DNA of 64,000 bases, taken from contig JADFUC010000595.1 in the NCBI GenBank assembly GCA_019722365.1, positions 124,001 to 188,000 of the forward strand, in the 5' to 3' direction. Made by a program: the position numbers and the translations under genes. The DNA is from Lithospermum erythrorhizon (Eukaryota > Streptophyta > Magnoliopsida > Boraginales > Boraginaceae). Below the pieces are notes generated by a model. It had not been told where the DNA came from, did not search any database, and worked only from the letters and a program-made list of their open reading frames with translations. Each line of letters starts with the position of its first letter. The stretch's first letter is position 1. Shown piece after piece: positions 10,745-22,539 of the stretch.

Positions 10745-12080
10745 ACAACTCTCTTTAGTAGTAAAATAACCCCATAGCTCGGGGGTTGAAAGATGGATTG
10801 GTGTTACTGCTCGATCTACAATTGTTGAGGGTGGATCTAAAGTAAGGATGTCTTTCGATTATAAAATTGTGGTAATGCTTGAGAGTCTTAAATCTTCGTC
10901 ACTCTGAGGATGTCTTTCAAATCACCGAGAAGTTGTGAGTAAATGAGGAGTCTCAAATGCAGTCATTTAGATATCCGCATGATTCATAAATGTGATGCAG
11001 TTTGCTTGGCAGGGCGTGATAAGGAATGATCGGTTTTTTTTTATAGTAAAACAATGGCTGAGTGGATTTTTTATTGCAAGTTCACCATGTTTGTGATGGA
11101 TTGAAGGCAAGTGTATGGGTCCATCGCTATAGTAGGCTGGGATTTTAACGAGTCTAGTTCAAACGGGTACAAGTAACGATCGGTAAATATATAGAGTTGG
11201 ATAATTATTCAATTATTTATCGAATAAAAATCATACTCGAGTATGATTTAATTAACAGAGTATTTTGGATTGAGTAACAAGCAAGTATCGGGTTGATTGT
11301 TACATTCAGAAAATTAGTGATAAATTTTCCAAATAAATCTATTAGTTTTAAAAAAAATATATATTATTATATATTTTTTTCAAATTCAAAATTGAATTGG
11401 CCGGGATTGATATAGTAGATAAGTTATCAAGTAGATTACTTAATTTTTGGACGAAATGTCGATTCAAATATTTCGAATCAAATTCCGAACGGGATTGAAT
11501 TACTTGCTCCATTCACAAAAGCACATCATAATTGCTAGGCAAACTAAACATCATGTTAAGATTAGGGATTGAAAAATAGACGTTATGCACTCTTTGAGAA
11601 TGTTAGGAAGTTGCAAGGTCGACGGACAATTCTTTAAGCAAATCATACTATTTCCTTCAATTTATTTTAATTAATTTTTTATTGTATCAACATGTGATCT
11701 TTAGGTAAATACAACATTGTTTTAGTACATGACTATTTTGGAACTAATAATGAAAGTATTTTGAGATGTTCTGGTATAAGTTTTGCTCTATCTAGCTATC
11801 GAAAATAAGTAAGTGCGTTAAGTTTGGTTTGTGGCATAATGACATTTTTATGTCGTGAGGAATCGAGGATGGGATGTTGCACGCTATCATCATATATGAA
11901 TGATGAAAAGCTTCTGCAAATAAATTTAGGTAGAGCCGGATATTTGGTTTCTTGGCGGTATTTTCGAGGAATTTGGATAACTATCGCCCTTTTGGAATTC
12001 ATTTAACTTCCAACAACCTTTTTTCTTTGTTTTTTTAGCATACTTTCTGCAAAAAATACTAAATTGTCTTTTAAAAATAA
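10745..12080. other. Intergenic DNA upstream of the reductase copy
   Basis: AT-rich and without a supported gene. From about 11.14 to 11.50 kb the sequence has GGGTACAAG, CGAGTATGATT and GGTTGATTG-type words resembling plant MITE debris, and it holds a perfect 22-bp palindrome at 11,228-11,249. The overlapping short frames at 11.80-12.01 kb, one on each strand, are not convincing. Confidence 0.45.
11228..11249. repeat. Perfect 22-bp palindrome
   Basis: The sequence reads ATCATACTC then GAGTATGAT about its centre, with two further paired A/T bases on each side. It could extrude as a cruciform or be the core of an inverted-repeat element. No associated gene. Confidence 0.7.
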
Positions 12081-12109
12081 CCTTGGCCGCTTAACAACTT
12101 GGCCTCACT

Positions 12110-12535
12110 TACACCGTCCCTCTTTAGCTACTACCACCCCGCTTTACACCTTTATCACCTGCTCCCCCGAATGCAGCGCCCCAATCCCAGCATTCCCCAG
12201 CTCTACGCGCCCCACTTCCCACACTGGCGTAATTTAGGATTTGCTTGAGAAGGGTCACGATTTAGGGTTTCGGGGAGAGAGGAATTCGCAATTCGAGGTG
12301 TGGGGAGGGACTCGAGCGATTTCGAGAAGGGGGGGTTCCTTATTCAGGGTGTGAAGGGGGGGATCGGCTTGTATTTCGGGGAGGGAGGAGGAGGAGGTGA
12401 GGGTAAGAGTAGGGGAGTGGGGTGGGGGGCAATGGGGGAAGGGATGAGGTGGGGGTGGTGGTGGTTGGTGTTTGGTGGTGGTGACTACGGGTTTGGTGGT
12501 GGTGTGCAAAAGAAGAGGAAGAAGAAGATGAATTA
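12110..12535. other. C-rich then G-rich strand-asymmetric block
   Basis: About 12,110-12,230 is C-rich on the plus strand, with runs such as CCCCGC, CTCCCCCG and CCCCAGC. About 12,295-12,490 is G-rich, with many GGGG and GGTGGT runs. Open frames on both strands here (Gly/Trp-rich on plus, Pro/Thr-rich on minus) are by-products of composition. The G-rich half has the run spacing needed for G-quadruplexes. Function unknown. Confidence 0.6.
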
Positions 12536-12539
12536 GATA

Positions 12540-13221
12540 TTAAGTTTTTTAAGAATGATTTAATATTTTTTCTGAGGAAAATTAATCTTAAAACAAAAGA
12601 AAAAAAAAAGGGGTGTTAAGTTAAAATGGGTTTGAAAAAGGGTGCTAATTATCTCAAATTCCTCCGACATTTGATATCACTTGAGGAGGAAAAAATCAAA
12701 AGTACAAAAGTTGGCTGGATCTCTATGTCGACGGATCACACCTAATAAGAAAAAGAAAGTATTTTGTTTTGGTTCAACTGTGGTTACATATGAAATAACC
12801 CGGCAGTATAAATTTATCAACACTTTACTCGTGCCCTCGAACTTTTTAAAATGTTAACTTTACCTTTAACTTTTTAGAAAAACGACATATTTATATTATA
12901 GTTTTCCTTAGAATTTTGTAAATTTTATTGGCCCATCAATTTATAATTTTCTCCTTAGTTACAGAGCGTAATGTTTTTTTTTATATGTTGTTTTTGCCTT
13001 CTCTTTATTAAATTGGCTCTCCTCCTGTGACCAAGATAATATCAGCAATTACATGCAGCTTGCAGGACAATAGCTACAGTTTTCCTAAAACATTATAAGA
13101 AAAAGTGTTATTCTTGCAATTTTCCCAGAGAAGGAGAAGCATTAATTGTTAACTTTGTCATAATCTGCACAAGTATGTTAAGGATAGCAGAGGGTCACTT
13201 AAGATGATTCTTACGTAAGCA
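12540..13221. other. AT-rich intergenic DNA, nothing recognised
   Basis: No supported gene or element before the left LTR of the copia element at 13,222. Confidence 0.45.
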
Positions 13222-13620
13222 TTATACTATTATTTTAGGATTTTTATACTTTAATTATATATATGATAATATATAATAATACAAAAGCTTATACATTGAT
13301 CCGTATAAAGGTGTGATGGAGATGAACTAGCTTCTTCACTTTTCTCTTCTCTCTACAGATATTTTTAGTTTGCTTTTAGATGGTGTTTTGCAGAATCATA
13401 GGCCCCACTTTTACTATAATGTGTAAAGGTCTAGAAACCTTCAATGACCTCCCTAATTACATTCTTAAATCCAATCTTAATGAGGGAGATGAGAGGGTTA
13501 GATTTAAACTCATTAATTCTTTAACTTTAATATTTTAATAACCATCACTTTAAAATCCACTTAATAAATTAGACTTTACATATTATATGGACCATAATAT
13601 ATTATTATAATAATCTAGCA
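13222..13620 (-). repeat. 3' LTR of the 13-19 kb copia element
   Basis: About 399 bp, aligning along its length with 19,233-19,623 with several small indels and substitutions. Its outer (left) boundary falls at TTATACTATTATTTTAGG and its inner boundary abuts the polypurine tract. Confidence 0.8.
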
Positions 13621-14869
13621 ATCTCTCACTTGGTCCATATAATGATTTGATATTCAAAGGGTAAGTGTGCACCTTTCAATGAATCCAGCGATTCCATCAA
13701 CTATAATTTGAACCTTAATTGGTTATAAGCGGTCCTGAGTCATTTAATCGACATGATTCCTTCCCGTGTATCCTGAAACCAATTTTAATCTAGAATACTT
13801 TTTATTTGAAAGCCGTAAGTTCTCAACATTTTAAGAAAACATTTGAGTGTTGTCTCAATATAACCATTCATGTACTAACCATAATATGAAACACTTTATC
13901 AAGCGAGACATAAACTGGTGAATTCATAAAATGTCACTTTTGTTTAGGCAGAAACCATTCATACATATGTAAATATTCTTTCTGAGGTTTTCTAATACCC
14001 ATCCCCTTTCCTTGGTAATGTGAAGTCTTGGGTGTAGTAATCCCTTAGTTTAACGGATCATTTACCGTTAAGTTTGTACGATAACTCGATAGAACACCTT
14101 TTGTTTATGACTTCTTCTTTTGTGAGATAAATTTTGGTCATATGTTTGGCACCTTTAGAGTGCCTATCATTTTAGAGAAAGGCATTTGTGATTATCACAA
14201 TAAATTCTCAACGGCTTGGCTATGCTATCGACAATTCAAGTCTTGATCCCTTGACCACGAAGCTTGAATTGTTGCCTCAAAAGCATACCGTGCACTCACA
14301 TAGTGGAAGTAGCTATGCGCCCGATTGTTTCCACTTTTTCATGATATAGCTCCTCTCGACCAGCATTCAGCAAATGTGTGGATTTCCTTGAGTCCAAACA
14401 TCCAGTGAATACGATCTATATAACCAATAAATCTCGAGGATATCCATTGCTTTTATAAGTAAGCATGTAGTCCTTGGTGCCTTGTAAATGGGACCTATTC
14501 GATTGGTCCATTCGAGGTTACTTTGATATCGACCAAGCATACCAACTTCTAAAGGCTAATATACGGCCCGAGTATATCGGCCGGACATCGGACTCCAAAC
14601 ACGATGCATAGGGAATATCTTTCATTTCTTCATTCCAATCTCATTTTTTAGGACATTGAAACAAAGCGAACTAGTCCCTTCCCGAATTGGAACAATTCCG
14701 GAAGAAACACTTTCCATTCTAAACCTCTCTAAAACTTTATTGATCTTAAGCACTGCAATGATAAACTAATATTCCTTAGGATCTAGCCCGCGGAATATTT
14801 CAATCTGATCACGTATGATCGCTTACGCTTATATCTTTCATTTGAAAGTTATTAGAGAAACTTCTTTAC

Positions 14870-15130
14870 ATCATGTAATCCAACATCATTAGCGACAGAA
14901 GAATGTCATCAACATATGGGACTAAAATAATAAAAGCTTACTCCCATTGATCTTCATGAAGATACACCTATCGGCGGTGTTTTCTTGAATTACATACTCG
15001 ATGTAATGGTATTTTTAAACTTTAGATACCGTTGTAAAGGAAGCTTGTTTTGAATCCATATAGAGCTTCTTTAGCTTACGCACCAACTTTTCTTGCCCAA
15101 CGGTCTAAAACCAAAGTTTGATCCATATAT
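14870..15130 (-). pseudogene. Copia reverse transcriptase relic
   Basis: Minus-strand reading shows the copia RT core in broken frames: a KLKKLYMDSKQAS segment (usual family form includes YGLKQ) at about 15.03-15.10 kb, then a segment ending in the catalytic YVDDIL box encoded at 14,899-14,916. The two aspartates of the box are intact, but stops and shifts surround it. RNA-dependent DNA synthesis is the family role; this copy cannot make the protein. Confidence 0.75.
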
Positions 15131-16308
15131 AAACTTCTTCCTCTAAGTCTCATTCAAAAGCGGTTTCCGTCCATTTGGTGAAACTCAGGATCATAATAGT
15201 ATTAATGTAAAGCTGTTAAGATCTTCTTACAGAAGCGGGGGATAAAGGTTCTTTGTAGTCGACACCTTCTTCAGTGAAACAACTTTAGCAACAAATCGGC
15301 CCAGAAAGTTATAATATTGCCTTTAAGTCTCGTTTAGTTTTGAAGACTCCATTCTACAGAACCGACTGGTTTGAACCTTTGAGCAGCTCGACTAAGTCCA
15401 GGACTTTGTTGTCATCCATTTCCTTTCGTCTTTCATAGCATTGAACCATTTTTTGAATTGTTACATTTCATGGCTTGATTAAGAAAAGCTGGTTCGCTAT
15501 CAATACTTAAGTGCATTAGTATTCAAGTGAATAAACCACATAATCATCATGGTGGTCTTTTACTACGTCTTGTAGACTTTGATGCTATTTCTTGTGGTTC
15601 GTTTACTAGTTTGTTATTGAATTTCATTGATAGGGTCAATATTGATAGGTCCACTATGTGGGACACTAATTTGAGGAGAACACTTTGATGAGAAACGCAG
15701 ATGTGTTATCTCCCCTTGTTTCTCTTCAAAATTCACGATTCGCGAGTTCCCTCCAATGACATGATCATTCTCAATAAACCGTGCGTGCAGTCCTCATCCC
15801 ACATCCTCGTGCTATGAGTTGGGACAATAGAATATGTACCCTTTTGACTTTCCACATGCGATATTAAAATTACGGAGATAGTTCTTGAATCGAGCTTCTT
15901 TTAAATATAGTTATATATTCTTACTTACGCGACATTTGAACATGTATATGCTTTTAAGCTGGGTTTCCTTTTTGTCCTGGTCATAAGGAGTTTTGTGTTC
16001 AGCAGGAACCTATTAAGCAAATAATACATGGTCTTTTATATGAATATGTCCACAAAAATAAAGGTGTTGCTATTGCCAACATACTCTAACAGTTTCTATT
16101 GGTGTGGGTGCGCCTTCAATTTACCCACCATTTTGTTGTGGTGTACCAGGCATAGTATACTATGCACATATGCCTCGACTCTCAAGAAACTTTGCAAATG
16201 GACCAGGACATTGTCCACTTTCATTGTATTTACCATAATATTCCGCCTCTGTCGATCTCATGACGCTTTACTTTTGTATCTAGCACTCTTACCTAAATGA
16301 TGAATACT

Positions 16309-16545
16309 TTAAGAATGTTCACTTTGAATGAGACTTTTCATGCAATAGACATACATATCCATAACGTGGTGATCATCGACTTTCTCCACTCCAGATGGAG
16401 TGAATGGACCACAAGCCATAGGTGTGTATCGATTCAAAGAAGTTTTGTGCTTTTTGTGTTGCTTCATTGTATTGTGTTTAGTTTGTTTGTCTATACAATC
16501 AACACATATATTTGGAATGTAAAATTCAATTGAGAAGGATTTCAC
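16309..16545 (-). pseudogene. Copia integrase relic
   Basis: A 78-residue frame keeps CVDCIDKQTKH (zinc-finger CxxC part), then a CGPFTPSGVEK segment followed by DHHVMDMYVYCMKS. This matches the order of the copia integrase N-terminal zinc region and start of the catalytic core, including the part around the first active-site Asp, which has been replaced. Upstream gag/protease and downstream RT fit the element order. Confidence 0.7.
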
Positions 16546-16983
16546 TTTTAACCAACCTCAGCATCACTTTCTTTTAGATATATGATCAATCTTTGATGCG
16601 AAAAGCGAGTTATTATCTTGTCACTTATTAACATTTACTAAAACAACATGTTCACCATTAACAAAGACTCCACAAATTTATTATTATCAAGATTAAAAAG
16701 CGATACAAATCATTTATTAATGTACCCGCAAACATAATAGTACTTATTCTTAAACAAAGAAAAATATACGTTTTCAAACTTGACATTAAGCATGGGCTAA
16801 ATCCAACTTCCCAATGGCTCTTCGGCATAATCGGGAACATAAAAGACACTTTTTAGATCTGACAGCAGTATCCCAGTCTAAATACATAGTACAATTCCTT
16901 CTATTTGTGTGCCTTCGTCTGTTCCCATGTTTAAATACTTTCAGTTCATTTATGGGGTGGATTGAAAGATCACAGTAGCTAAC

Positions 16984-17375
16984 ATGAGAAACATGAGTAG
17001 TTGCACCATAATCTATACGGGTATTGGAGGAACGGTAAGGTTTGATTCAAAACAAGCAATATGTAAGTGCCTTTCTTTTGAACCATTCGCTTTTTCTTTT
17101 TTTAATGATCCTTCTTTGATGTCGATCTTTTCTGAAATAACAACGATCTCCTTTCTGACTTGGCCCTCATTAACTTTCATGATGGTTTTGTCATTCTTTG
17201 ATTTGTCCTTCCTTTTATTCTTTTTCCCTAGTTTAGCCTTGCTGCTACTGGCTCCTTCATGGACATTGAGATGGATAGAGTGATCTTTCATTTCTTTGAC
17301 GCTTCGCTTCTCTTGAACTAACGTGGCACCCAATTTCTTGAAAGTTCCATTTTCCTTTAGAGTGTTATAGTTCAC
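16984..17375 (-). pseudogene. Copia Gag C-terminus and protease start, relic
   Basis: A 120-residue frame (17,013-17,375) reads through HSIHLNVHEGASSSKAK, a Lys-rich stretch and then HIACFESNLTVPP, characteristic of the C-terminal Gag region of plant copia elements. The CCHC zinc knuckle expected between them is lost or unrecognisable. After a frameshift the protease start is visible as IDYGATTHVSH (16,990-17,016). Here the catalytic D-S/T-G triad has become D-Y-G, so the protease would probably be inactive even without the frameshift. Confidence 0.8.
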
Positions 17376-18149
17376 TTGGGCCGGCCAAATTCGAGGAAGT
17401 GAGTTGATGATAAATTGAACCCAGCGTGTCTCACTGGTTCACGTACCCATAATCATAGCTTCTTTGCGTTAGACATGCTAGTCGCGTGATCATGAATGGG
17501 TTTAGACGATCAAAAACTTAATGTTGCTCGTAAGAGACTTCCAAGCAATGGACTTGTCCATGATGTCGATTGGTAACTCTTGCTTTCATGAGAAATTCCT
17601 TGGATATCGGTTTAGGCATGGATGGCTTATTTTTAGAAGCCCGTGGTCATCAAATTGATAGCTTGTTAGGCGTTTCCCAAAGATTCATAAGATTTGATTT
17701 TATCTTGGATATAGTGTCGGTAGAGTGACCGGCGGGAATATGGTCGATACTATTGCACCATCGGATACATTACTCCAAGATAAAAATGGTTGTTCGGACC
17801 ATTCATGTGGTTCTGAACCATTGAATTTGGTCATGGAATTGCCTAAAAGAAAATAAATTTGTAGAAATTTGCAAACATGATTCAAACTTATATTAACACT
17901 TTGAGTTACTATAATAGATTCAAACTATACAAACTTACAATAACATATATATAAGTTCACCTTTGGGTAATCCTTAAACATGTAATCTTTCATCGTAATA
18001 AACATATCCCATTAGAGTATGTTTATTAATAATTTTAATCATATGCAAAGAAGTTTACACGTAGGCATAATGAAAATGAGTTCAAATGTACATGTTAAAT
18101 AATATAATGCATGTACAATCGATAATATGTCTAATTAACTTCAATACAA

Positions 18150-18535
18150 GTCATTTTGGTGACTAACAAGCTCGAACATATTAGACATTTTATTGCCTCT
18201 AATATAATGTCTATTTAACCATTAGTTTGGCCACTTTGGTGACAGCAAACAATTTCAATAGATAACTTTAATAATACCTCAAAATAATTGTGTTTAATTA
18301 AATTATATTTAATCATTTATCTTGTACTTTGGTGGTATGACGTTACAAAAAATAGATAATTTAATTTCGTAATCTCATATTGGTGTAACTATTAGTTAGC
18401 AGGATAAAACTAATTTTCACATTTAGCTAGGCCCTTTGGTGACAATAACAAGGTTGCACAATTATGTAATATGAATAAAAAATATATATATTTAGACATT
18501 TAGCTAGGCGAGCTTTGGTGACTAACAAGCTTCCC
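18150..18535 (-). repeat. Decayed tandem repeat in the copia leader
   Basis: Five copies of CTTTGGTGAC(T)AACAAG-like strings lie at about 18,155, 18,233, 18,325, 18,433 and 18,513, spaced 78-108 bp. They are often preceded by TTTAGCTAGGC or a related string. They sit between the 5' LTR/PBS and gag of the minus-strand copia element, where plant retroelements often carry leader repeats. Confidence 0.6.
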
Positions 18536-19232
18536 TTAATAATAGATATTAACTTTATATATCAAGTTATATATGTATGCCAAAATAAACTTTAATATGT
18601 TTACACATTTCTTTTTCATTATATATAAAATATGATACTTTTTCGTTTATCGAAAGAACTATGTAAAACAATGAACATGCTATTGCGCATTAACTTTATC
18701 AAATAATAGTGTTGATTCCAAGATATACATCTCTTATGTCTCATATATATTAGTAACATTAAATATACATGATCGAAAAATTATCAATTTGTTTGATAAG
18801 TGATAAGCGGAAGCAATTTAAATATATTTACCAATCGTTTATTCTAAATAATCAACTAAGTCCCAAAATCATATATGAGGACTTAAAGATTAATGATGAT
18901 TCACGACAATTGGCATAACAATAAAATGGCTTACCAGAATCTTCATTTCATTCTTGGGGAACATGAACTAAATCAAATATCATCCTCTTTTGCTTGGTGA
19001 TCGTTTCCGATATCTGCAAAGAAGCTATCCATTATTATCACTTTACATCAAAGAAATTTGATCTAGTTTATAAAACAACCAGACCACTTTACAACTTTGA
19101 TTCTGCACTTAAAGATGATCGATGATTTAGCTTTCATAATCGTATATCATCCGTACTAACTATAAAATTACTATATTTAATATAGTTTCTTTACATATAA
19201 TGAAGAGTGTTCAACCATGCTCATGATACCAA

Positions 19233-19623
19233 TTATACTATTATTTTAGGATTTTAACTTTCAATTATATGTAAACAATAATATATACAAAAAGCATTAC
19301 ACGATCCGTTATAAAGGTGTGATGGAGGATGAACTTTAAACCTCTCTCTTACTTAGATATACTTTTAGTTTGCTTTTAGATGATGTTTTAAAGAATGCCA
19401 TAGACCCCGCTTTTATATAGTGTGTCTAGGACAACAAAGGTCTAGAACACTTAATGACCTCCTAATTAAATTATTAAATCCTTAATGAGGAGATGAAGTT
19501 GGAATTTAAACCCGCATTCTTTAACTTTAATATTTTAATAACCATCAACTTAAATCCATAATAAAAATTAGACTTTATATATGGACCATAATATATTATT
19601 AGAATAATATAAATAATCTAACA
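19233..19623 (-). repeat. 5' LTR of the 13-19 kb copia element
   Basis: About 391 bp, the partner of 13,222-13,620. On the minus strand it starts TGTTAGATTATT at 19,623 and ends next to the PBS at 19,232. Divergence from its partner indicates an old insertion. Confidence 0.8.
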
Positions 19624-19629
19624 TCTGAC

Positions 19630-21000
19630 CATAAGGAGACTGACCCCAGCCTTGATGACAACGGAACTTTCTTTCTAGGGCGAGAGAGGATCGAGAGGAT
19701 GAACATAGAGAAGCTCCTTTTAGCTGAAGGGGTTTGTCGAGGTGTGGAGCAAATGAGCCTTGCTGGTTTTCAACCATAAACTTGAATGCATTGAGTCAAA
19801 TAAGGGCAATCTTGCGATCGCCTCTTGTAGGAAGTGAAAGAGATTTATGTAGCGGATGATCGACAAAATAGAAAGAAAAAAAAAATCTAGTTAGTGATAG
19901 TTGAATTCGGTCCAAATGTTTAGAGCACAATCAATTTTACATATTCAGAGTAGTGCGCTACAAAACTAAAGGATGAGTTCCGTATGCTAGTGTATCGTAC
20001 GGAAATCAAAGGGTAAAATCATTTCTTGATTGCGGTACAACAACATTGAGAGTTATGATGATACGTGGACGATTACTTGGAGGATTCAAAGGGGATGATG
20101 GCGTCTGGGATTTTTGAAAAAAAGTAGGTTTATTATATATATTTCGATGTATATGAATTGCGTTTTGTAGGCATTCTTTGCCATAGTCATTTGTTGTAAT
20201 AAATTGAGTATCCTATATTCTATCATTCCGTCAATATTTCTAGTTCATAAAGGGATGAGGCTTTGCATTGGTTGTGTGTATTTTATTGGGCATATTTTCT
20301 AGTTGGAGATGTTGATAGAGATACTATATCTTTAGAGTTAGAGGTGTATTTGTCCAATATTTTTGTAACCCAGTTATTACTGCAGTAGCCAAGCTACTCG
20401 ATATCACGATAAATGCGATGGTAAGGGCACTATCACGAGAATATAGAAAACAAATATATATAAAGGTTACTTGATAGGTAGATATCTGAGAGAGATAAAC
20501 GAATGTAAACTAATATTTAAACAAAACATATAGCAAAATAAAAAGAAATACATGACAAAATAAAAGATTGGCGTTTGAAACTTTGATATTATTGAGATTC
20601 AGAAATTGGAATTTGGATCTCTGATGTTTGAGAATGATTTTTACGCTAGAGGGTGATTTTATTGCTTAAGAATCTAAAATTTTTGCGTGTCTTCTAAGTT
20701 CTCTAACCCCTCCTTTTATAGATGGAAGTTGGAATTGATGCTCACAATTTTAGAAATAAAAGGGGCCACAAATAATCTATGGGACTTCTGTGATTTTGGC
20801 CTTCTTGTAGCATCAACTTTTTGTAGTGGTCTGCTTGATTTGCTTTTCTTACTTTAAATTGAGAAAGATTCCTCGGTTATGATTTTATTAGGCCGGTCTC
20901 ACCAACGCTTCATCATGTCTTTTCTTTGTCTTTGCCGGTTTATATCTTCTTTGTATTTTTCTTCCATTGTTTTTCAATCATTTTGGTATTCTTGTTATGT
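19630..21000. other. Intergenic DNA between copia element and pararetrovirus
   Basis: No supported gene. The right part (20.4-21.0 kb) may include non-coding sequence of the pararetrovirus, but no primer-binding site for tRNA-Met was found there. Confidence 0.4.
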
Positions 21001-21228
21001 AGTTTATTCCGTAGGTGGCGGGTTAAAGAAAAAATCAATCTGTCTTTGAAAATTGATTGCTTACAGCAAAATTATACAAGATATATCATGTCTATTTGCT
21101 ATTGATTCCACAAGAAGAAGGAGATGCGGATATTTTTTATTTATCATTTTTGAATGTCGCTGTGGTTATATACTGACGAGAATATACCATAAGTGAGTCT
21201 CATTTTCGTCGTCTTCTTACCCGCAAGG

Positions 21229-21985
21229 TTAGCGACACAATGGCGGAAGCTGCCAATATTGTGTCAATGGTGATAGATACGCGAGGTTGGTCATGATAAG
21301 TTTATAGTCATTTTGGTGAAATTTGTCGCGAGGCGGGCTTGTCTGACAGTTTTGGGTTAAAATACTTGGCGTTTGAAGGGTTGATCTTTTTGGATCCAAT
21401 TTTGGATTGTATTCGGAGATATTGTATTCCATGCATTGTATTTTTTCACCATCGAACTTTGAATCTTCTAATAAGTCGGAGACATTTCTTTCTTGCATGT
21501 GGAAATCAATTTCCCAAGCAAATACCCAAGGGACAAAAGCGAGACGAGGAGAGAATAAAGATTGGAAATTTTTCACCTGCTCTTCTTCTAGGATTTTTGA
21601 ATTGATTTGAAAAACTTTGAAATGAATTATAATGCTTGCTTTGTAGTAGTATCTCTCAGGGATGAGGCAAAAGATTCTTCTACCAATGCGAACCAATTTG
21701 GAATAATGTCTTTTGGTTAAATTTTTGTAGTATATAAGCCAATGGTGGCTCATATTTCTCATTGGACGTAGAATGTGTTATGCAAGCATTTGGTAATCTA
21801 ATAGTTGAAATAGGCGGTGATCTTTCTATCTCTACATCTGAATCATGTAGGGAATTCCCAATTTTGTGATAGAAACCCCATTGTTGAGAGTTTAAAACTT
21901 TTAATATTTTGCAGGTAGAAATCACAGGAATGGTGGGATCATTTAGTAAGAAATTATGGGTTAAAAGCTCAGCAGTGGGTCTCAA
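21229..21985 (-). pseudogene. Probable pararetroviral downstream ORF, function unassigned
   Basis: Two overlapping minus-strand frames (177 and 101 residues) continue each other with a shift and lie 3' of the RNase H relic in the same orientation. The text is coding-like, with a conserved-looking aromatic block PWVFAWEIDFH near the middle. Plant pararetroviruses of several genera carry an additional ORF after the polyprotein, which fits the position. I cannot assign a function, and a host-derived fragment is not excluded. Confidence 0.4.
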
Positions 21986-22171
21986 TCAAGATATTTTCAT
22001 AATATTCCCTTGTTTTTGAAGAAGAGTCGAGGTTTAAACCCATGCAGAGAATATTTTTAAAAGTGATTGAATAGGATTTGGGGTAAGGTATGGTGGTTCA
22101 ACTGCAATAATATTTTGAAAACTTTGTTTGTAAAATAAAGTTATTTATTATTGATCTTTGTCTTGTATAAT

Positions 22172-22280
22172 GTTTTTTGAAATGGGTTTTGCAGAGGTGT
22201 GGTAATTGGTTGCGTGCAAGCAACCTGTGTTTTTGAAATTGGTTTTGAAGAGGTAGAAGGTTGTGTGCAAACAACCTCTG
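22172..22280. repeat. Tandem 51-bp repeat, each unit with a hairpin
   Basis: Two units of about 51 bp, each starting TGAAAT(G/T)GGTTTTG and ending in a hairpin. Hairpin 1 (22,208-22,225) has stem GGTTGC/GCAACC with a GTGCAA loop. Hairpin 2 (22,259-22,276) has stem GGTTGT/ACAACC with the same loop. The one stem difference is a paired change (C:G to T:A). The repeat lies between the RNase H relic and the downstream ORF of the pararetrovirus. Confidence 0.75.
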
Positions 22281-22539
22281 TTATAAGTGCCCTTTTAGTG
22301 GATGAAGGAGCATTTTTCTGATTTTGCCATTTGAAGGATTTGCTCTACTTCCCAATTTGTGGTGTCCATACGTCAAGATTGTACTTCAATTCTTTATCTT
22401 CACAGGTATTTGTTCTTCATTTGTTCTTCTTGAAAAATGTCAGGGTCCAAGATTTTATTGGTAATTTGGAGGGAGGTTGTTTGGGGGATTTTGTTGGTTA
22501 TTTTTTTTTGGTGCCCTTGTCTGTGTCACTGGAGGAATT

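Larger units (their letters stand above)
13222..19623 (-). mobile_element. Ty1/copia LTR retrotransposon, complete structure, decayed
   Basis: Both ends carry matching repeats of about 0.4 kb: 13,222-13,620 and 19,233-19,623. They share long blocks such as TTATACTATTATTTTAGGAT, TTTAGTTTGCTTTTAGATG and TGGACCATAATATATTATTA. On the minus strand the 5' LTR (the right copy) is followed by a primer-binding site reading TTGGTATCATGAGCATGG (19,215-19,232), close to the tRNA-Met complement used by copia elements. A purine-rich tract CCAAGTGAGAGAT (13,621-13,633) precedes the 3' LTR. Gag, protease, integrase and RT relics follow in copia order. Many stops and frameshifts make it non-autonomous. No clear target-site duplication is seen. 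Confidence 0.85.

Noticed and set aside
12255..12536. Gly-rich plus-strand and Pro-rich minus-strand frames
   Set aside because: Both follow from the G-rich composition and overlap on opposite strands; no domain.
16028..16533. Plus-strand frames of 90 and 78 residues
   Set aside because: Antisense shadows within the minus-strand copia integrase region.
21339..21610. Plus-strand frames of 88 and 67 residues
   Set aside because: Antisense to the minus-strand coding relic; no domain on this strand.
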